DNA from: JBAZUK01 sp041661445
GTDB taxonomy: Bacteria; Chlamydiota; Chlamydiia; Chlamydiales; SM23-39
Direction of reading: 5' to 3'
Assembly (NCBI GenBank): GCA_041661445.1
Contig: JBAZUK010000001.1
Location: 62,001 to 126,000 of the forward strand
Length of the DNA: 64,000 nt
Shown: positions 1 to 8,066 of the stretch, one piece after another
Layout of the letters: every line of letters starts with the position of its first letter
How positions within the stretch are numbered: the first letter of the stretch is position 1
The notes under the pieces: model-generated
Told to the model about the DNA's origin: nothing
Database searches by the model: none
Seen by the model: only the letters and a program-made list of their open reading frames with translations
Made by a program: the position numbers and the translations under genes

Positions 1-61
1 ATAGCCTTTACTTGCGTTAAATGTAAATTCTGTAATAATTCTATATATATAAGGAGTAATC

Positions 62-1123
62 ATGTTGGGTCAATTTTTTACGGAGAAGTATTACTGGATA
101 TCAAAAATTATTATAGGACTGGTTCTGCTTTTTGTATTACCGGTCATTTTATCATATGTATTAAAACTTATCAAACACAAAGCTGATATTAAAAGGCTAG
201 ACTGGAAAAAAAATGTATATGCAGTTTTTAACTATCCAATTAAAAATTTAATTTGGATATTTGTAATCTCGTACATTCTTTCTGTAATGACTAAAAAATT
301 TAACCTCCAGCAAACTTTGATTTACGTAAACTTAATAAGAAACGTCGCAATAGTAATTTGCATCACCTGGTTATTTATTAAATGGACAAAAGAATTTCAA
401 AAGCAAATAATTATCAAATGGAATAAACAAGTCGACAGGACCACAGTAGAATTTATTGGAAAAATTTTTACTTTTATTATTATTTTTATTTCTTTTTTAT
501 TGATTCTCCAGTTTCTGGGTTTAAACATTATGCCTCTTATTGCTTTCGGGGGTGTAGGCGCTGCAGCTTTTGCTTTTGCAGCTAAGGATGTCATTGCTAA
601 CCTTTTCAGCGGAATAATGCTTCATCTGACCAGACCTTTTGTAAAAGGAGAGATAATAGAAATTCCATCACAAAATATTAACGGAATTATTCAATCTATA
701 AACTGGTACAATACCTGCATCCAGGACAGTGATAAAATTTTGATTTACGTGCCCAATTCGATTTTTACTTCAATAGCAATAAAAAATAGCTCAAGAAGAA
801 CTCATAGAAAATTTGAAGAGACTCTAAAAATTAAATATTCGGATTACAAAAAAATCAATCTTATTTCTGAAGATATTAAAAAAAGTTTTTCTGAGAATAA
901 ATTTATAGATCAAACTTATGATATATCAGTCTTTTTAACAAATTTTTCTGAATATTATCTAAATGTAAACATTAAAGCTTACACATATCTTTTAGACGAT
1001 AAGGATTTTTTTCAATTTAAGCAAAATGCTTTAATGGAAATTAAATCAATTTTTGAAAAACATGATGCTGAAATGGCTTTCCCAACGACTTCTCATTATT
1101 TTTTAAATAAGCCAGCGATCTGA
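62..1123 (+). CDS. MscS-family mechanosensitive ion channel
   Basis: This 353-residue inner-membrane protein has the MscS layout. Hydrophobic segments lie near residues 14-36, 58-76, 90-108 and 134-155. A Gly/Ala-rich pore helix follows (about 162-187, containing GGVGAAAFAFAAKDV), then the beta-domain opening RPFVKGEIIEI at 191-201 and a mixed C-terminal domain. Family members open under membrane tension to release osmolytes. The ATG follows AAGGAG with good spacing, which fixes the start. The gene converges on pgsA with a 33-base gap. It is longer than the minimal MscS, with extra N-terminal membrane segments as in the larger YnaI/YbdG-type members. The family call is secure; the exact subtype is not. 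Confidence 0.9.
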   Translation: MLGQFFTEKYYWISKIIIGLVLLFVLPVILSYVLKLIKHKADIKRLDWKKNVYAVFNYPIKNLIWIFVISYILSVMTKKFNLQQTLIYVNLIRNVAIVICITWLFIKWTKEFQKQIIIKWNKQVDRTTVEFIGKIFTFIIIFISFLLILQFLGLNIMPLIAFGGVGAAAFAFAAKDVIANLFSGIMLHLTRPFVKGEIIEIPSQNINGIIQSINWYNTCIQDSDKILIYVPNSIFTSIAIKNSSRRTHRKFEETLKIKYSDYKKINLISEDIKKSFSENKFIDQTYDISVFLTNFSEYYLNVNIKAYTYLLDDKDFFQFKQNALMEIKSIFEKHDAEMAFPTTSHYFLNKPAI

Positions 1124-1156
1124 ATAAAACTGATGAACAAATGTTTCAGAACCAAT

Positions 1157-1663
1157 TCAGATGTTTTCTTTAGAAGATGGTCTTATTGCAAGTTCTAATA
1201 ACGCAAGCAGTCCTAATAATACAAACAAAGCGTAAATGTACCAGGAAAAAATAAATTTAAGAGTTAAGCCGATTAGAATTAGAAATTGCAATGCAGTAGT
1301 TACTTTTCCCCATCTGACTGCTTTTACTTCATATGTTGATAATTTTTTACTTATTACCAAATAAATACTGAAAATTATTAAGGCAAAGTCTCTAGAAATC
1401 ATTGTTAATGCTTGCCATAATTTGATCTGATCCTGGGCAAGAAAAATGCCAAGTATGAAATAAACGAAAAACTTATCCATGGCCGGATCTAAAAAAGCTC
1501 CGAATTTTGAGGCAGAGTTATATTTTCGTGCGAAATATCCATCAATGCTATCTGTTACCATAGCTAAAACAATAGCGATTATTCTTATGTAAATATTTTG
1601 ACATAAGAATAGAAAAGCTAAAGGTATCCTCACAATGGATAAACAATTTGAAAGAGTGATCAT
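1157..1663 (-). CDS. pgsA: CDP-diacylglycerol--glycerol-3-phosphate phosphatidyltransferase (PgsA-like)
   Basis: This 168-residue membrane enzyme has the CDP-alcohol phosphatidyltransferase signature, read as DSIDGYFAR followed by GAFLDPAMDK, giving the D..DG..AR...G...D...D pattern. It probably makes phosphatidylglycerol phosphate from CDP-diacylglycerol and glycerol-3-phosphate. I place the start at the internal ATG (MITLSN) because it forms an ATGA overlap with the dedA stop; a longer frame upstream begins with a non-ATG codon inside dedA. The two genes are therefore probably translationally coupled. The substrate could be another alcohol, since the signature alone does not fix it. Confidence 0.85.
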   Translation of the reverse strand: MITLSNCLSIVRIPLAFLFLCQNIYIRIIAIVLAMVTDSIDGYFARKYNSASKFGAFLDPAMDKFFVYFILGIFLAQDQIKLWQALTMISRDFALIIFSIYLVISKKLSTYEVKAVRWGKVTTALQFLILIGLTLKFIFSWYIYALFVLLGLLALLELAIRPSSKENI

Positions 1664-2274
1664 GCTTCTTGTTTTCTCTTTTTTTTCATATAATAACAAA
1701 TTAGTGTAATTATAGTAAAAATAAACAAAGCAAAAATTAGCAAATTCACTTTTTTTATGTAATTATAAAATACATCAAAGTTTCTGCCTAAAGTGTAAGA
1801 TAGAGTAAATAATAAACCAGTCGATAAAAAGCATCCTAAAATATCTTTAATAATAAACTTAAAAAAATTCATCTTAGTCAATCCTGCAGTGAAGAAAAGA
1901 CAGTTCCTCACACCAAAGGGGATAAATCTTCCTATTAGAAGAGTATAAAAACCATAGTTTTTATAAAACAATTTGATTTTCGCAAGTTTTCTTATAGGGA
2001 TGGTTTTTTTGAACCATTTAAATCTTAATAATTTTATGCCAAGTTTCCTGCCTATCCAATAAACCAGCCAGGCCGACAAGTATGCCCCGAAAAATACCGC
2101 AGCATACAAAATCAAGGTGTTTTGGGGTACAACCGTGGCTGCTAAAATGCCGCTAAGTATAACCATTAAATCCTCGCTTATTGGGATGTTAAGGCCTGCC
2201 AACATTATTGATCCAAAGATTATCCAATGAGCATATTGAGCATTCTGGAAGATAAAATTAACAATCGAGTCCAT
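1660..2274 (-). CDS. DedA-family membrane protein
   Basis: This 204-residue polytopic protein matches the DedA/SNARE-associated (VTT) family. It has an N-terminal hydrophobic segment, a conserved acidic stretch NIPISEDLMVILSG near residues 28-42, and the family-typical GRFIPFGVRN near 115-124. C-terminal hydrophobic segments end in a basic tail. DedA proteins are linked to lipid-carrier flipping and membrane homeostasis. The gene overlaps pgsA by ATGA, which fits a phospholipid role. The 249 bases upstream are AT-rich and separate it from npt. Confidence 0.87.
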   Translation of the reverse strand: MDSIVNFIFQNAQYAHWIIFGSIMLAGLNIPISEDLMVILSGILAATVVPQNTLILYAAVFFGAYLSAWLVYWIGRKLGIKLLRFKWFKKTIPIRKLAKIKLFYKNYGFYTLLIGRFIPFGVRNCLFFTAGLTKMNFFKFIIKDILGCFLSTGLLFTLSYTLGRNFDVFYNYIKKVNLLIFALFIFTIITLICYYMKKKRKQEA

Positions 2275-2523
2275 GTCTATTCTTGTTTGTTTAATTATTA
2301 AAATAATACAATTTTGATTTAATTAAAATTAAAAAATAAAATTAGTTCTTTTTATTGTAATTAATTTATAACTAATTTAAAAATTAATATTTAATTAGTA
2401 AAAAAATATTATGACCTAATAGAAGCTTGGTTTTTTTAATTAAGACATGAAAAAGTAATAAAAAATATTGAAAATTATTTATTTATAAATAGTTAGAATT
2501 TCTGTAAATGCTTCTTAAATCTC

Positions 2524-4155
2524 TTATTTTTTTACTTCATCTTTTTGTTTTGCAACATTAAAAGGGAAATATTCTTCTAACTGCTGTTGGTTCAACGAAG
2601 GTTTAGGTTCAAGAGGTTTTTGAATAGCTGTTTCTTGTTCAATTGCAATTTTTGCATCCTGAGTAATTAATGCATTGAATTTTTTTCCTAATGCAAGCAC
2701 TGATATGATCCATACAGTCAGTATTACTATAAAAATTATTGCAATATAAGGAGCGCAAGCTGTTAATGTTGAGAAAATTATCAATAAGCCTTGAGTTAAG
2801 GCAGAGCCTGATGATTTTCCAAATCTTGAGCCGACGCCGTCAATAGCAGCTTTCCCTTTTCTTTTGCTTTCTTTGCTAAGGGGAATGTATGCAATTTCTT
2901 TTGTTGCATCGAATAAAGTATATTTGCTGGCTCTGCTTAAAGTATTTTGCAAAGTACCAAAAAATACACTCATTATTAGGGGTGTAGATCCAAAAAATGC
3001 AGCAAATTTTGTAGATAATGAAGAATCAACGGTGAAAAACAAGAAGAAGAATATTCCAGTTACTAAAACAATAATTGGAGTTATTAAAGCGCTAAACGAC
3101 CAGGAAAATTTTCTTAAAAAATTTCCTGATAAGAAAAGGGCGAAAAATGTAGCTACAATTCCAATAAGTTTCATTACATGGCCCATATATGCATTGAAAT
3201 CAGCAGGATTTGGATATAGCTGCTTTATTTGATTTTTCCAAACAACTTCAATGATGTGAGTTGTTAAATTATATGATAGAACAATTAAAGCTAAGGAAAT
3301 TAGATATTTGGATTTCGCAAGGTAAGCAAAACTTTTCTTTAATGAAATTTTTTCTTTTGGGGTTTTTACTTGTGAAATAGTCAATTCTGAATTGTTAGCT
3401 GTTTTCTTATTTAAAAACCTGAAAAAAATAATTATTAAAATCCCGGAGAGTAAGATTGTTATGTTCATAAAAAGAACAGATTGTTCCCAGGCATTTTTGC
3501 CATAATGAATAAAGTTAAAATAACCGTTACTGGATAAAGTAATTGCAGCCTGTCCTGATAGAATTCCTGAAATATTTGCCCCAACCCCTAAAAATGAATA
3601 AAATCTTTTAGCCTCATTTACTGTTGTAACTTCGTTGGCAAATCCCCAGAATAACACGGTTAGGATAGTTGTTCCCCAAAGCTCTGCCATAACATAGAAC
3701 GCTGTTAAGGTCCAATTGTTAATCATTGCAATAAGACCTTTGAATCCCTGCGGCAATATAAGCGCAAGTTTGTGTGTAAAAGTTTCAGGCTGAAGCATTT
3801 CACGAAGAGGATATAAGATAAAAGTAAATAAAGCAAAGAATCCTAAAAAAATACCCATCATCCAGTAAAAAACTTGCTCAATTGAATATTTATTTGAGAG
3901 TTTAGTGAAAATGTAAGTCATCACAAAAGCCATTGGCAATATTGCCCAAAGCTTGATGAAGGGAATTGCCTCTGCTCCAGAGGATGGTGCTGTAACAATT
4001 AGAGAATCTTTTACGGCCCGTAATATATTATAATTAAAAGTAATAAGAAAAAAAACTAGCAACATTGGAATGAACTTGGTCAGCTCGGATGCATGAATAG
4101 GCCATAATATAGAACGAATTTTTCCAAATTTATGATCATTTGACATTGTTGACAT
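2524..4155 (-). CDS. npt1: ATP/ADP translocase (nucleotide transporter, Npt family)
   Basis: This 543-residue protein has about 12 membrane segments and belongs to the nucleotide transporter family found in Chlamydiae, Rickettsiales and plastids. Recognisable stretches are FNYNILRAVKDSLIVTAPSSGAE near the N-terminus, the WGFANEV segment, and KESKRKGKAAIDGVGSRFGKS near the C-terminus. Family members exchange host ATP for bacterial ADP, or import nucleotides. The length and opening residues fit an Npt1-type energy parasite transporter, but substrate cannot be proven from sequence. Two in-frame ATGs (codons 1 and 4) are possible starts. A TATAAT box and a palindrome lie directly upstream. Confidence 0.93.
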   Translation of the reverse strand: MSTMSNDHKFGKIRSILWPIHASELTKFIPMLLVFFLITFNYNILRAVKDSLIVTAPSSGAEAIPFIKLWAILPMAFVMTYIFTKLSNKYSIEQVFYWMMGIFLGFFALFTFILYPLREMLQPETFTHKLALILPQGFKGLIAMINNWTLTAFYVMAELWGTTILTVLFWGFANEVTTVNEAKRFYSFLGVGANISGILSGQAAITLSSNGYFNFIHYGKNAWEQSVLFMNITILLSGILIIIFFRFLNKKTANNSELTISQVKTPKEKISLKKSFAYLAKSKYLISLALIVLSYNLTTHIIEVVWKNQIKQLYPNPADFNAYMGHVMKLIGIVATFFALFLSGNFLRKFSWSFSALITPIIVLVTGIFFFLFFTVDSSLSTKFAAFFGSTPLIMSVFFGTLQNTLSRASKYTLFDATKEIAYIPLSKESKRKGKAAIDGVGSRFGKSSGSALTQGLLIIFSTLTACAPYIAIIFIVILTVWIISVLALGKKFNALITQDAKIAIEQETAIQKPLEPKPSLNQQQLEEYFPFNVAKQKDEVKK

Positions 4156-4524
4156 ATTAAATCTTTTCTTTTTTATTAATTATTTTTTGACATGTCAGAT
4201 TATACAAAAATATTTTTATGAGATTCTTTTCAATGCTTGTTAAAAGCAAGATTAATTTTTTTTTAGACACAATCGCCTTTTAAAAATCTTAAGATAGTCT
4301 TATTGTATCTTATCTTTTTATATTTTGCAAAGGCAGAAATATATTTTCATATCAAAAAAAGCTTTGTTTTTAATAAATTTAAATAAATAAATAATCTTAT
4401 TTTAAAAAAAAACTAAAAATTAAATTAATTCAAAATTAATAAAACATTTATTTTTTAATAAAGATATGCTTCGTGTAAATAATAAATTTTACTTTTAAAT
4501 CTTGGATAAATGCTTTTTAAAAAA
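4156..4524. other. Intergenic region between pgk and npt, with candidate npt promoter
   Basis: These 369 bases are very AT-rich and hold no convincing gene or tRNA. Reading on the minus strand, a TATAAT box lies at 4204-4199 with no good -35 box at normal distance. The 10-base palindrome TGACATGTCA at 4188-4197 sits just downstream. The rest is A/T tracts and shows no strong terminator for pgk. Confidence 0.5.
4188..4204 (-). promoter_or_regulatory. Candidate npt -10 box with an overlapping start-site palindrome
   Basis: On the minus strand TATAAT (4204-4199) is followed at once by the perfect palindrome TGACATGTCA (4197-4188), which covers the expected transcription start. The npt ATG is about 33 bases further on. 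A palindrome at this place is typical of an operator, but this is inference from position only. Confidence 0.35.
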
Positions 4525-5718
4525 TTATTTATCAGTTAAGACTTCTATCCCAGGAAGATTACCAAATTCTATAAACTCCAAAGATGCGCCGCCCCCAGTT
4601 GAGAGATGTGTGAATTTATCTGAAATACCTAGTTTGTTAATTGCAGCAACCGAGTCTCCACCACCGATTATGGTTGTGCAGTTTAATTTTGAGATTGCTC
4701 TAGCAATTGCATTGGTTCCTTTTGCAAAATTGTCAAATTCAAAAACCCCTAAAGGTCCATTCCAGAGAATCGTTTTTGCATCTTTTAGATGTTTTTCCCA
4801 TTCCTTAATAGTTTTAGGACCAATATCAACTCCCTGCCAGTTTTCAGCAATGTTTTCATCTGTAGAAATTATTTGAGTTTTTGCATCATTATTAAAATCA
4901 TCAGCTATTACCAGATCAACGGGAAGAAATAATCTCACCTTTTTTGAGTTGCATTTATCAATAATTTTTTGAGCTTCTGAGATGTAATCTTCTTCATAGA
5001 CTGAATCTCCTATCGAAAGATTTGCAGCTTTTAAAAAAGTGTAGGTCATGCCGCCGCCAATAAAAAGCGCATCAACTTTATCTATTAAACTATTTATTAC
5101 ACCAATTTTTGAGGAGATTTTTTTTCCTCCAATTATTGCATAAAAAGGTCTATTGGGATTTAAGATTTTTTTTAAATGTTTAATTTCATTTTCGAGCAAA
5201 AATCCGCATATCGACTTGCCCGGAAAAAATTTCGCTATTGAATATGTTGATGAATGCTTTCTATGTGCAGTGCCGAAAGCATCATCAACATAGATATCAG
5301 CAAGAGCGGCAAGGCTTTTTGCGAAATTCGTATCTAATGAAGGTTTTTCTTCCGCTTCATAAAACCTTAAGTTTTCTAATAAAAGAATTTCTCCAGGTTT
5401 TAAGTTTTTTGCTAATTTTTCTACATCTTTTCCTATGCAGTCTGGGGCCATTTTAACTTCTTTTTTTAGAAGAAGAGCGAGTCTTTTGCAAACTGGTTTT
5501 AAAGATAATTTTAAATCTTTGCCTTTCGGTCTTCCCAAATGAGACATCAATATCAAAGAAGCATTGTTGTCCAAAATGTAGTTGATTGATTTTAAAGAAG
5601 CTTTAATTCATGTGTCATCTGAAATAGTGTTGTCATCATTCATAGGAACATTAAAATCCACTCTCATTATTACTTTCTTATTTTTTAGGTCTATATCTTT
5701 TAAAGTAAGTTTTTCCAT
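4525..5718 (-). pseudogene. pgk: Phosphoglycerate kinase, interrupted by an in-frame TGA
   Basis: Read from the ATG at 5718 (preceded by AAAGGA at good spacing), the frame encodes a 397-codon phosphoglycerate kinase with one stop, TGA, at codon 37 (bases 5610-5608). The upstream part carries the signature RVDFNVP (codons 19-25) and ISDDT. After the stop the frame continues with IKAS, then SHLGRPKG, GGKKISSKIGVI and the C-terminal GGGDSVAA and STGGGASLEF. The enzyme transfers phosphate between 1,3-bisphosphoglycerate and ADP in glycolysis. The TGA replaces the Arg that aligns with catalytic Arg38 of yeast PGK. No reading-frame shift is needed. The 349-residue downstream part could start only at TTG 5574, without a Shine-Dalgarno sequence, and would lack the signature. 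It is either a real nonsense mutation, a sequence error, or recoding. Confidence 0.88.
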
Positions 5719-5818
5719 AATAAGGTCCTTTTTTTTAGATTTTCTTGAAAGTTGATTTTCTAGTAAAGAAAATTATTCAAACTCTTATCGATTAAATTGC
5801 TTTTGAAACAGAAAATTA

Positions 5819-6568
5819 TTAAAGATTTAAAAAGGGATTTGATGCATTTTCAAAACTTGTTGATTTTTTTCTGTTATTGATTTCATGTCTTATTGAATAT
5901 AAAAGATCTTGATCGAATTCTTTTCCTGCCGCCCATTTTAAATATTCTATGGGAATTTCGGAAAAGGGCCTTCCTTTATGTTTGCCGAGAGGCATTTTTT
6001 TCATTAAAATTGGTTTTTCAAGTCTTTGAAGCATTTGTTTTGTTGTTGTAAAGCTTGTGCTTAGCTTTTTAAAAATCTCAATGTTTGCTTTTACGTCATT
6101 TAAAGCTCTATGAGCCCCTTCGAATTCTATGTTAAAGTGTTTTGATAATTCTTTTAATGAATTATTCGGACTTTCGCCATAGAGTCTGGCAAGTCTTAAT
6201 GTGTCAATGTATGTTAAATTTTGAATAGTACAATTGATTTGATTTCTTTTTGCCTCAAAATCAAGGAGTTCGATATCATATTTTATCCCATGACCAACTA
6301 AGATATGCTTTCCCACAAATTTTAGAACATCGGGGAGTATGTCTTTAATTTTTGGTTGATTTTTTACCATTTCATGTGAAATGTTGTGAATGTTCTGAGA
6401 AAGAAGTGGAATTGGAATTTCAGGATCTATTAAAGTATCATAACTATCAATTACTTTATCAAAAGTAAATTTTATAGCTGCAAATTCAACAATTCTATCA
6501 ACCTTTGGATCGAGTCCTGTTGCTTCGAGGTCTAAACATACAAAAATTTCTTGGTTTATAGTAGACAT
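5819..6568 (-). CDS. dnaQ: DnaQ-like 3'-5' exonuclease (DNA polymerase III epsilon family)
   Basis: This 249-residue protein has a DEDDh exonuclease domain. The Asp-Leu-Glu motif is in CLDLEATGLD (about 12-21), a second Asp is in GHGIKYDIELLDFE, and HRALNDVKA (about 133-141) supplies the His and last Asp. A short C-terminal domain (about 190-240, with LGKHKGRPFSEIP) is found on other chlamydial and proteobacterial DnaQ-like exonucleases. The likely role is proofreading or nucleic-acid trimming. In C. trachomatis, dnaQ, tsaE and CT538 are neighbours, and the same order is kept here. Chlamydiae carry more than one dnaQ paralogue, so this need not be the replicative epsilon subunit. Confidence 0.88.
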   Translation of the reverse strand: MSTINQEIFVCLDLEATGLDPKVDRIVEFAAIKFTFDKVIDSYDTLIDPEIPIPLLSQNIHNISHEMVKNQPKIKDILPDVLKFVGKHILVGHGIKYDIELLDFEAKRNQINCTIQNLTYIDTLRLARLYGESPNNSLKELSKHFNIEFEGAHRALNDVKANIEIFKKLSTSFTTTKQMLQRLEKPILMKKMPLGKHKGRPFSEIPIEYLKWAAGKEFDQDLLYSIRHEINNRKKSTSFENASNPFLNL

Positions 6569-6693
6569 TATTTAAACAAGGTTAATAAATTCATTTTTTT
6601 AGGTAAATTAGTATCTTTTTAATAAATATTAACATTTTTATTTCTTCTACAAAAGTAAATTTTTATTAGATTTAAGATATTTCAAATAAAAAA

Positions 6694-7140
6694 TTATAGT
6701 TCTAAGTTATTTTGATTGATTATTGAAATTTCTCTTTGATTTTCGCAGATGTGCTTTAATTTTATTATGATAGTATTTTTAGGTAAAATTTCTTTAATGT
6801 TTTCCGCCCATTCAATCAGACAAATGCCCTCTGATGAAAAATATTCTTCAAAACCCATGGCATAAAAATGATTTTTATTCTTAATCCTATAAAGATCAAA
6901 ATGATAAATAGGATGTTTTGGATTATAAATGTTCAAGTAGGTAAATGTTGGGCTGATTACTTCGATGTTTTTTGAACTCGTAACTCCTTCAACTATACCT
7001 TTTGTTAGAGTTGTTTTCCCTGCTCCCAAGGACCCAAAAAACGCTATCACAGAACCTTTTGGCAATTTTTTGCCAAGTTCTATTCCAATATTAATTGTTT
7101 CAATAAAAGAATTAGTAATAATTTTTTTTATTTTAGCCAT
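6694..7140 (-). CDS. tsaE: tRNA N6-threonylcarbamoyladenosine modification ATPase TsaE
   Basis: This 148-residue P-loop protein has the TsaE/YjeE features: Walker A GSLGAGKTT (about 36-44), SPTFTYLNIY, YHFDLYR and a LIEWAENI near the C-terminus. TsaE works with TsaB, TsaC and TsaD to make the t6A modification at position 37 of ANN-decoding tRNAs. The gene starts inside the end of the preceding CT538-like gene (13-base overlap), so the two are probably co-translated. The length is usual for the family. Confidence 0.92.
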   Translation of the reverse strand: MAKIKKIITNSFIETINIGIELGKKLPKGSVIAFFGSLGAGKTTLTKGIVEGVTSSKNIEVISPTFTYLNIYNPKHPIYHFDLYRIKNKNHFYAMGFEEYFSSEGICLIEWAENIKEILPKNTIIIKLKHICENQREISIINQNNLEL

Positions 7141-7835
7141 TTTTCTAAATAAGGTTCAAATTCCTTATATTTAGATACCGTTTCAACAAAGGATTTAATT
7201 TTATCCTCAGTAAGCTGGTCTTGAATAAATTTTAAAAAGTTTTCTTCAATTTCATATTTATTCTGGTTTTGGACTTCAAAAAGCGTCATAAGCTTTATAT
7301 TATTATTTTTGAAATCTTCAATTACAGCTTTCTTGCTATTAAATAATTTTCCAGTAATACCTGAGGAGTAAACTATTTTCTTAACAGGATCTTTTCCTTT
7401 GATGATATATTTTATTATTATTTCAGGGTCATCTGATATAAAAAATCTTTTAACTCTAAGTCCGCCTACTCTTTCTGTATTTTCCGGGCATTTAGATACC
7501 CAGTCATAAATTGCATCTTGCGGATTAGGATTTGTATTGTCCCCAAAAACTTTTCCTGTGAATGGGCATATATAGATTTTTTTAGTTTCTTCATTAACGC
7601 TTTGCTGGCCAAATTGAATTTTAATTTCAGTTTCTCTATATAATTTACCATCTTTTTCAAGTTTATCCAAAAGCTCATCTAAGCTCTGGTAAATCTTTTT
7701 TTCGCGAGCAAATAATACGGGTTTTAAATTAAATTTTTTTTCTACATAAAAAAGATAAGTTAAAATTAGATCCGCTTTTCGATTGTTTGAGATGAAATCT
7801 AAAATTTCTTTTATAAGCTTATCGCTAATTTGCAT
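7128..7835 (-). CDS. Chlamydia-conserved protein of unknown function (CT538-like, DUF2709)
   Basis: This 235-residue soluble protein has no signal peptide or membrane segment. It contains the block YICPFTGKVFGDNTNPNPQDAIYDW, then CPENTERVGG, with two Cys residues, and a charged helical C-terminus. I recognise it as resembling C. trachomatis CT538, a family restricted to Chlamydiae, and the dnaQ-tsaE neighbourhood agrees. The start is the ATG at 7835, because GAGGAGT lies just upstream; the longer frame from TTG 7847 has that Shine-Dalgarno inside it. Function is unknown. Confidence 0.75.
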   Translation of the reverse strand: MQISDKLIKEILDFISNNRKADLILTYLFYVEKKFNLKPVLFAREKKIYQSLDELLDKLEKDGKLYRETEIKIQFGQQSVNEETKKIYICPFTGKVFGDNTNPNPQDAIYDWVSKCPENTERVGGLRVKRFFISDDPEIIIKYIIKGKDPVKKIVYSSGITGKLFNSKKAVIEDFKNNNIKLMTLFEVQNQNKYEIEENFLKFIQDQLTEDKIKSFVETVSKYKEFEPYLEKWLK

Positions 7836-7940
7836 TGGACTCCTCAAAAGAATAGTTTAATTTTATACTATATTAATAATAACGATATTCAAATTTAATA
7901 TCTTAACAATATTTTAGCAAGTTTTAAAATGAAAAAATCA

Positions 7941-7961
7941 AATAACTTTAAAAAAGTTATT
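7941..7961. repeat. Perfect 9-bp inverted repeat between divergent genes
   Basis: AATAACTTT (7941-7949) and AAAGTTATT (7953-7961) are perfect inverted copies with a 3-base loop, followed by a T run. It lies between the CT538-like gene (-) and the dehydrogenase (+), just upstream of the promoter proposed for the latter. It could be a protein-binding site or a weak hairpin; the stem is AT-rich. Confidence 0.4.
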
Positions 7962-7977
7962 TTTTGTTTAATTAAGA

Positions 7978-8006
7978 TTGTAAAAGTTAAAAAAAAATGA
8001 TATATT
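7978..8006 (+). promoter_or_regulatory. Candidate sigma-66-type promoter of the dehydrogenase gene
   Basis: TTGTAA (7978-7983) and TATATT (8001-8006) are separated by exactly 17 bases, matching the housekeeping promoter pattern with 4 of 6 and 5 of 6 positions. Transcription would start near 8013, giving a leader of about 54 bases before the ATG at 8067. In DNA this AT-rich such matches arise by chance fairly often. Confidence 0.45.
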
Positions 8007-8016
8007 TATATAAGCT

Positions 8017-8038
8017 AAAAAGATAAATCTATCTTTTT
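8017..8038 (+). promoter_or_regulatory. Leader hairpin upstream of the dehydrogenase gene
   Basis: AAAAAGATA (8017-8025) pairs perfectly with TATCTTTTT (8030-8038) around the loop AATC. In the predicted transcript this hairpin would sit at the very 5' end, before the AAGGAG Shine-Dalgarno. It could protect the mRNA end or act in attenuation; neither is shown by sequence. Confidence 0.35.
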
Positions 8039-8066
8039 ATAAAGATTTTATTTTTAAGGAGAAAAA

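Noticed and set aside
397..594. Long antisense frame inside mscS
   Set aside because: It is a shadow of the strongly supported MscS pore region and has no start signal or family features.
2275..2523. Small RNA or tRNA in the gap between dedA and npt
   Set aside because: The sequence is nearly all A and T, with no cloverleaf and no GC-rich stem.
5608..5610. TGA read as a sense codon (altered genetic code)
   Set aside because: TGA is used as a normal stop by several genes here, for example dedA (1662-1660), tsaE's neighbour mip (31159-31157) and trxA (30447-30449). The site needs Arg, whereas known TGA reassignments give Trp, Gly or selenocysteine.
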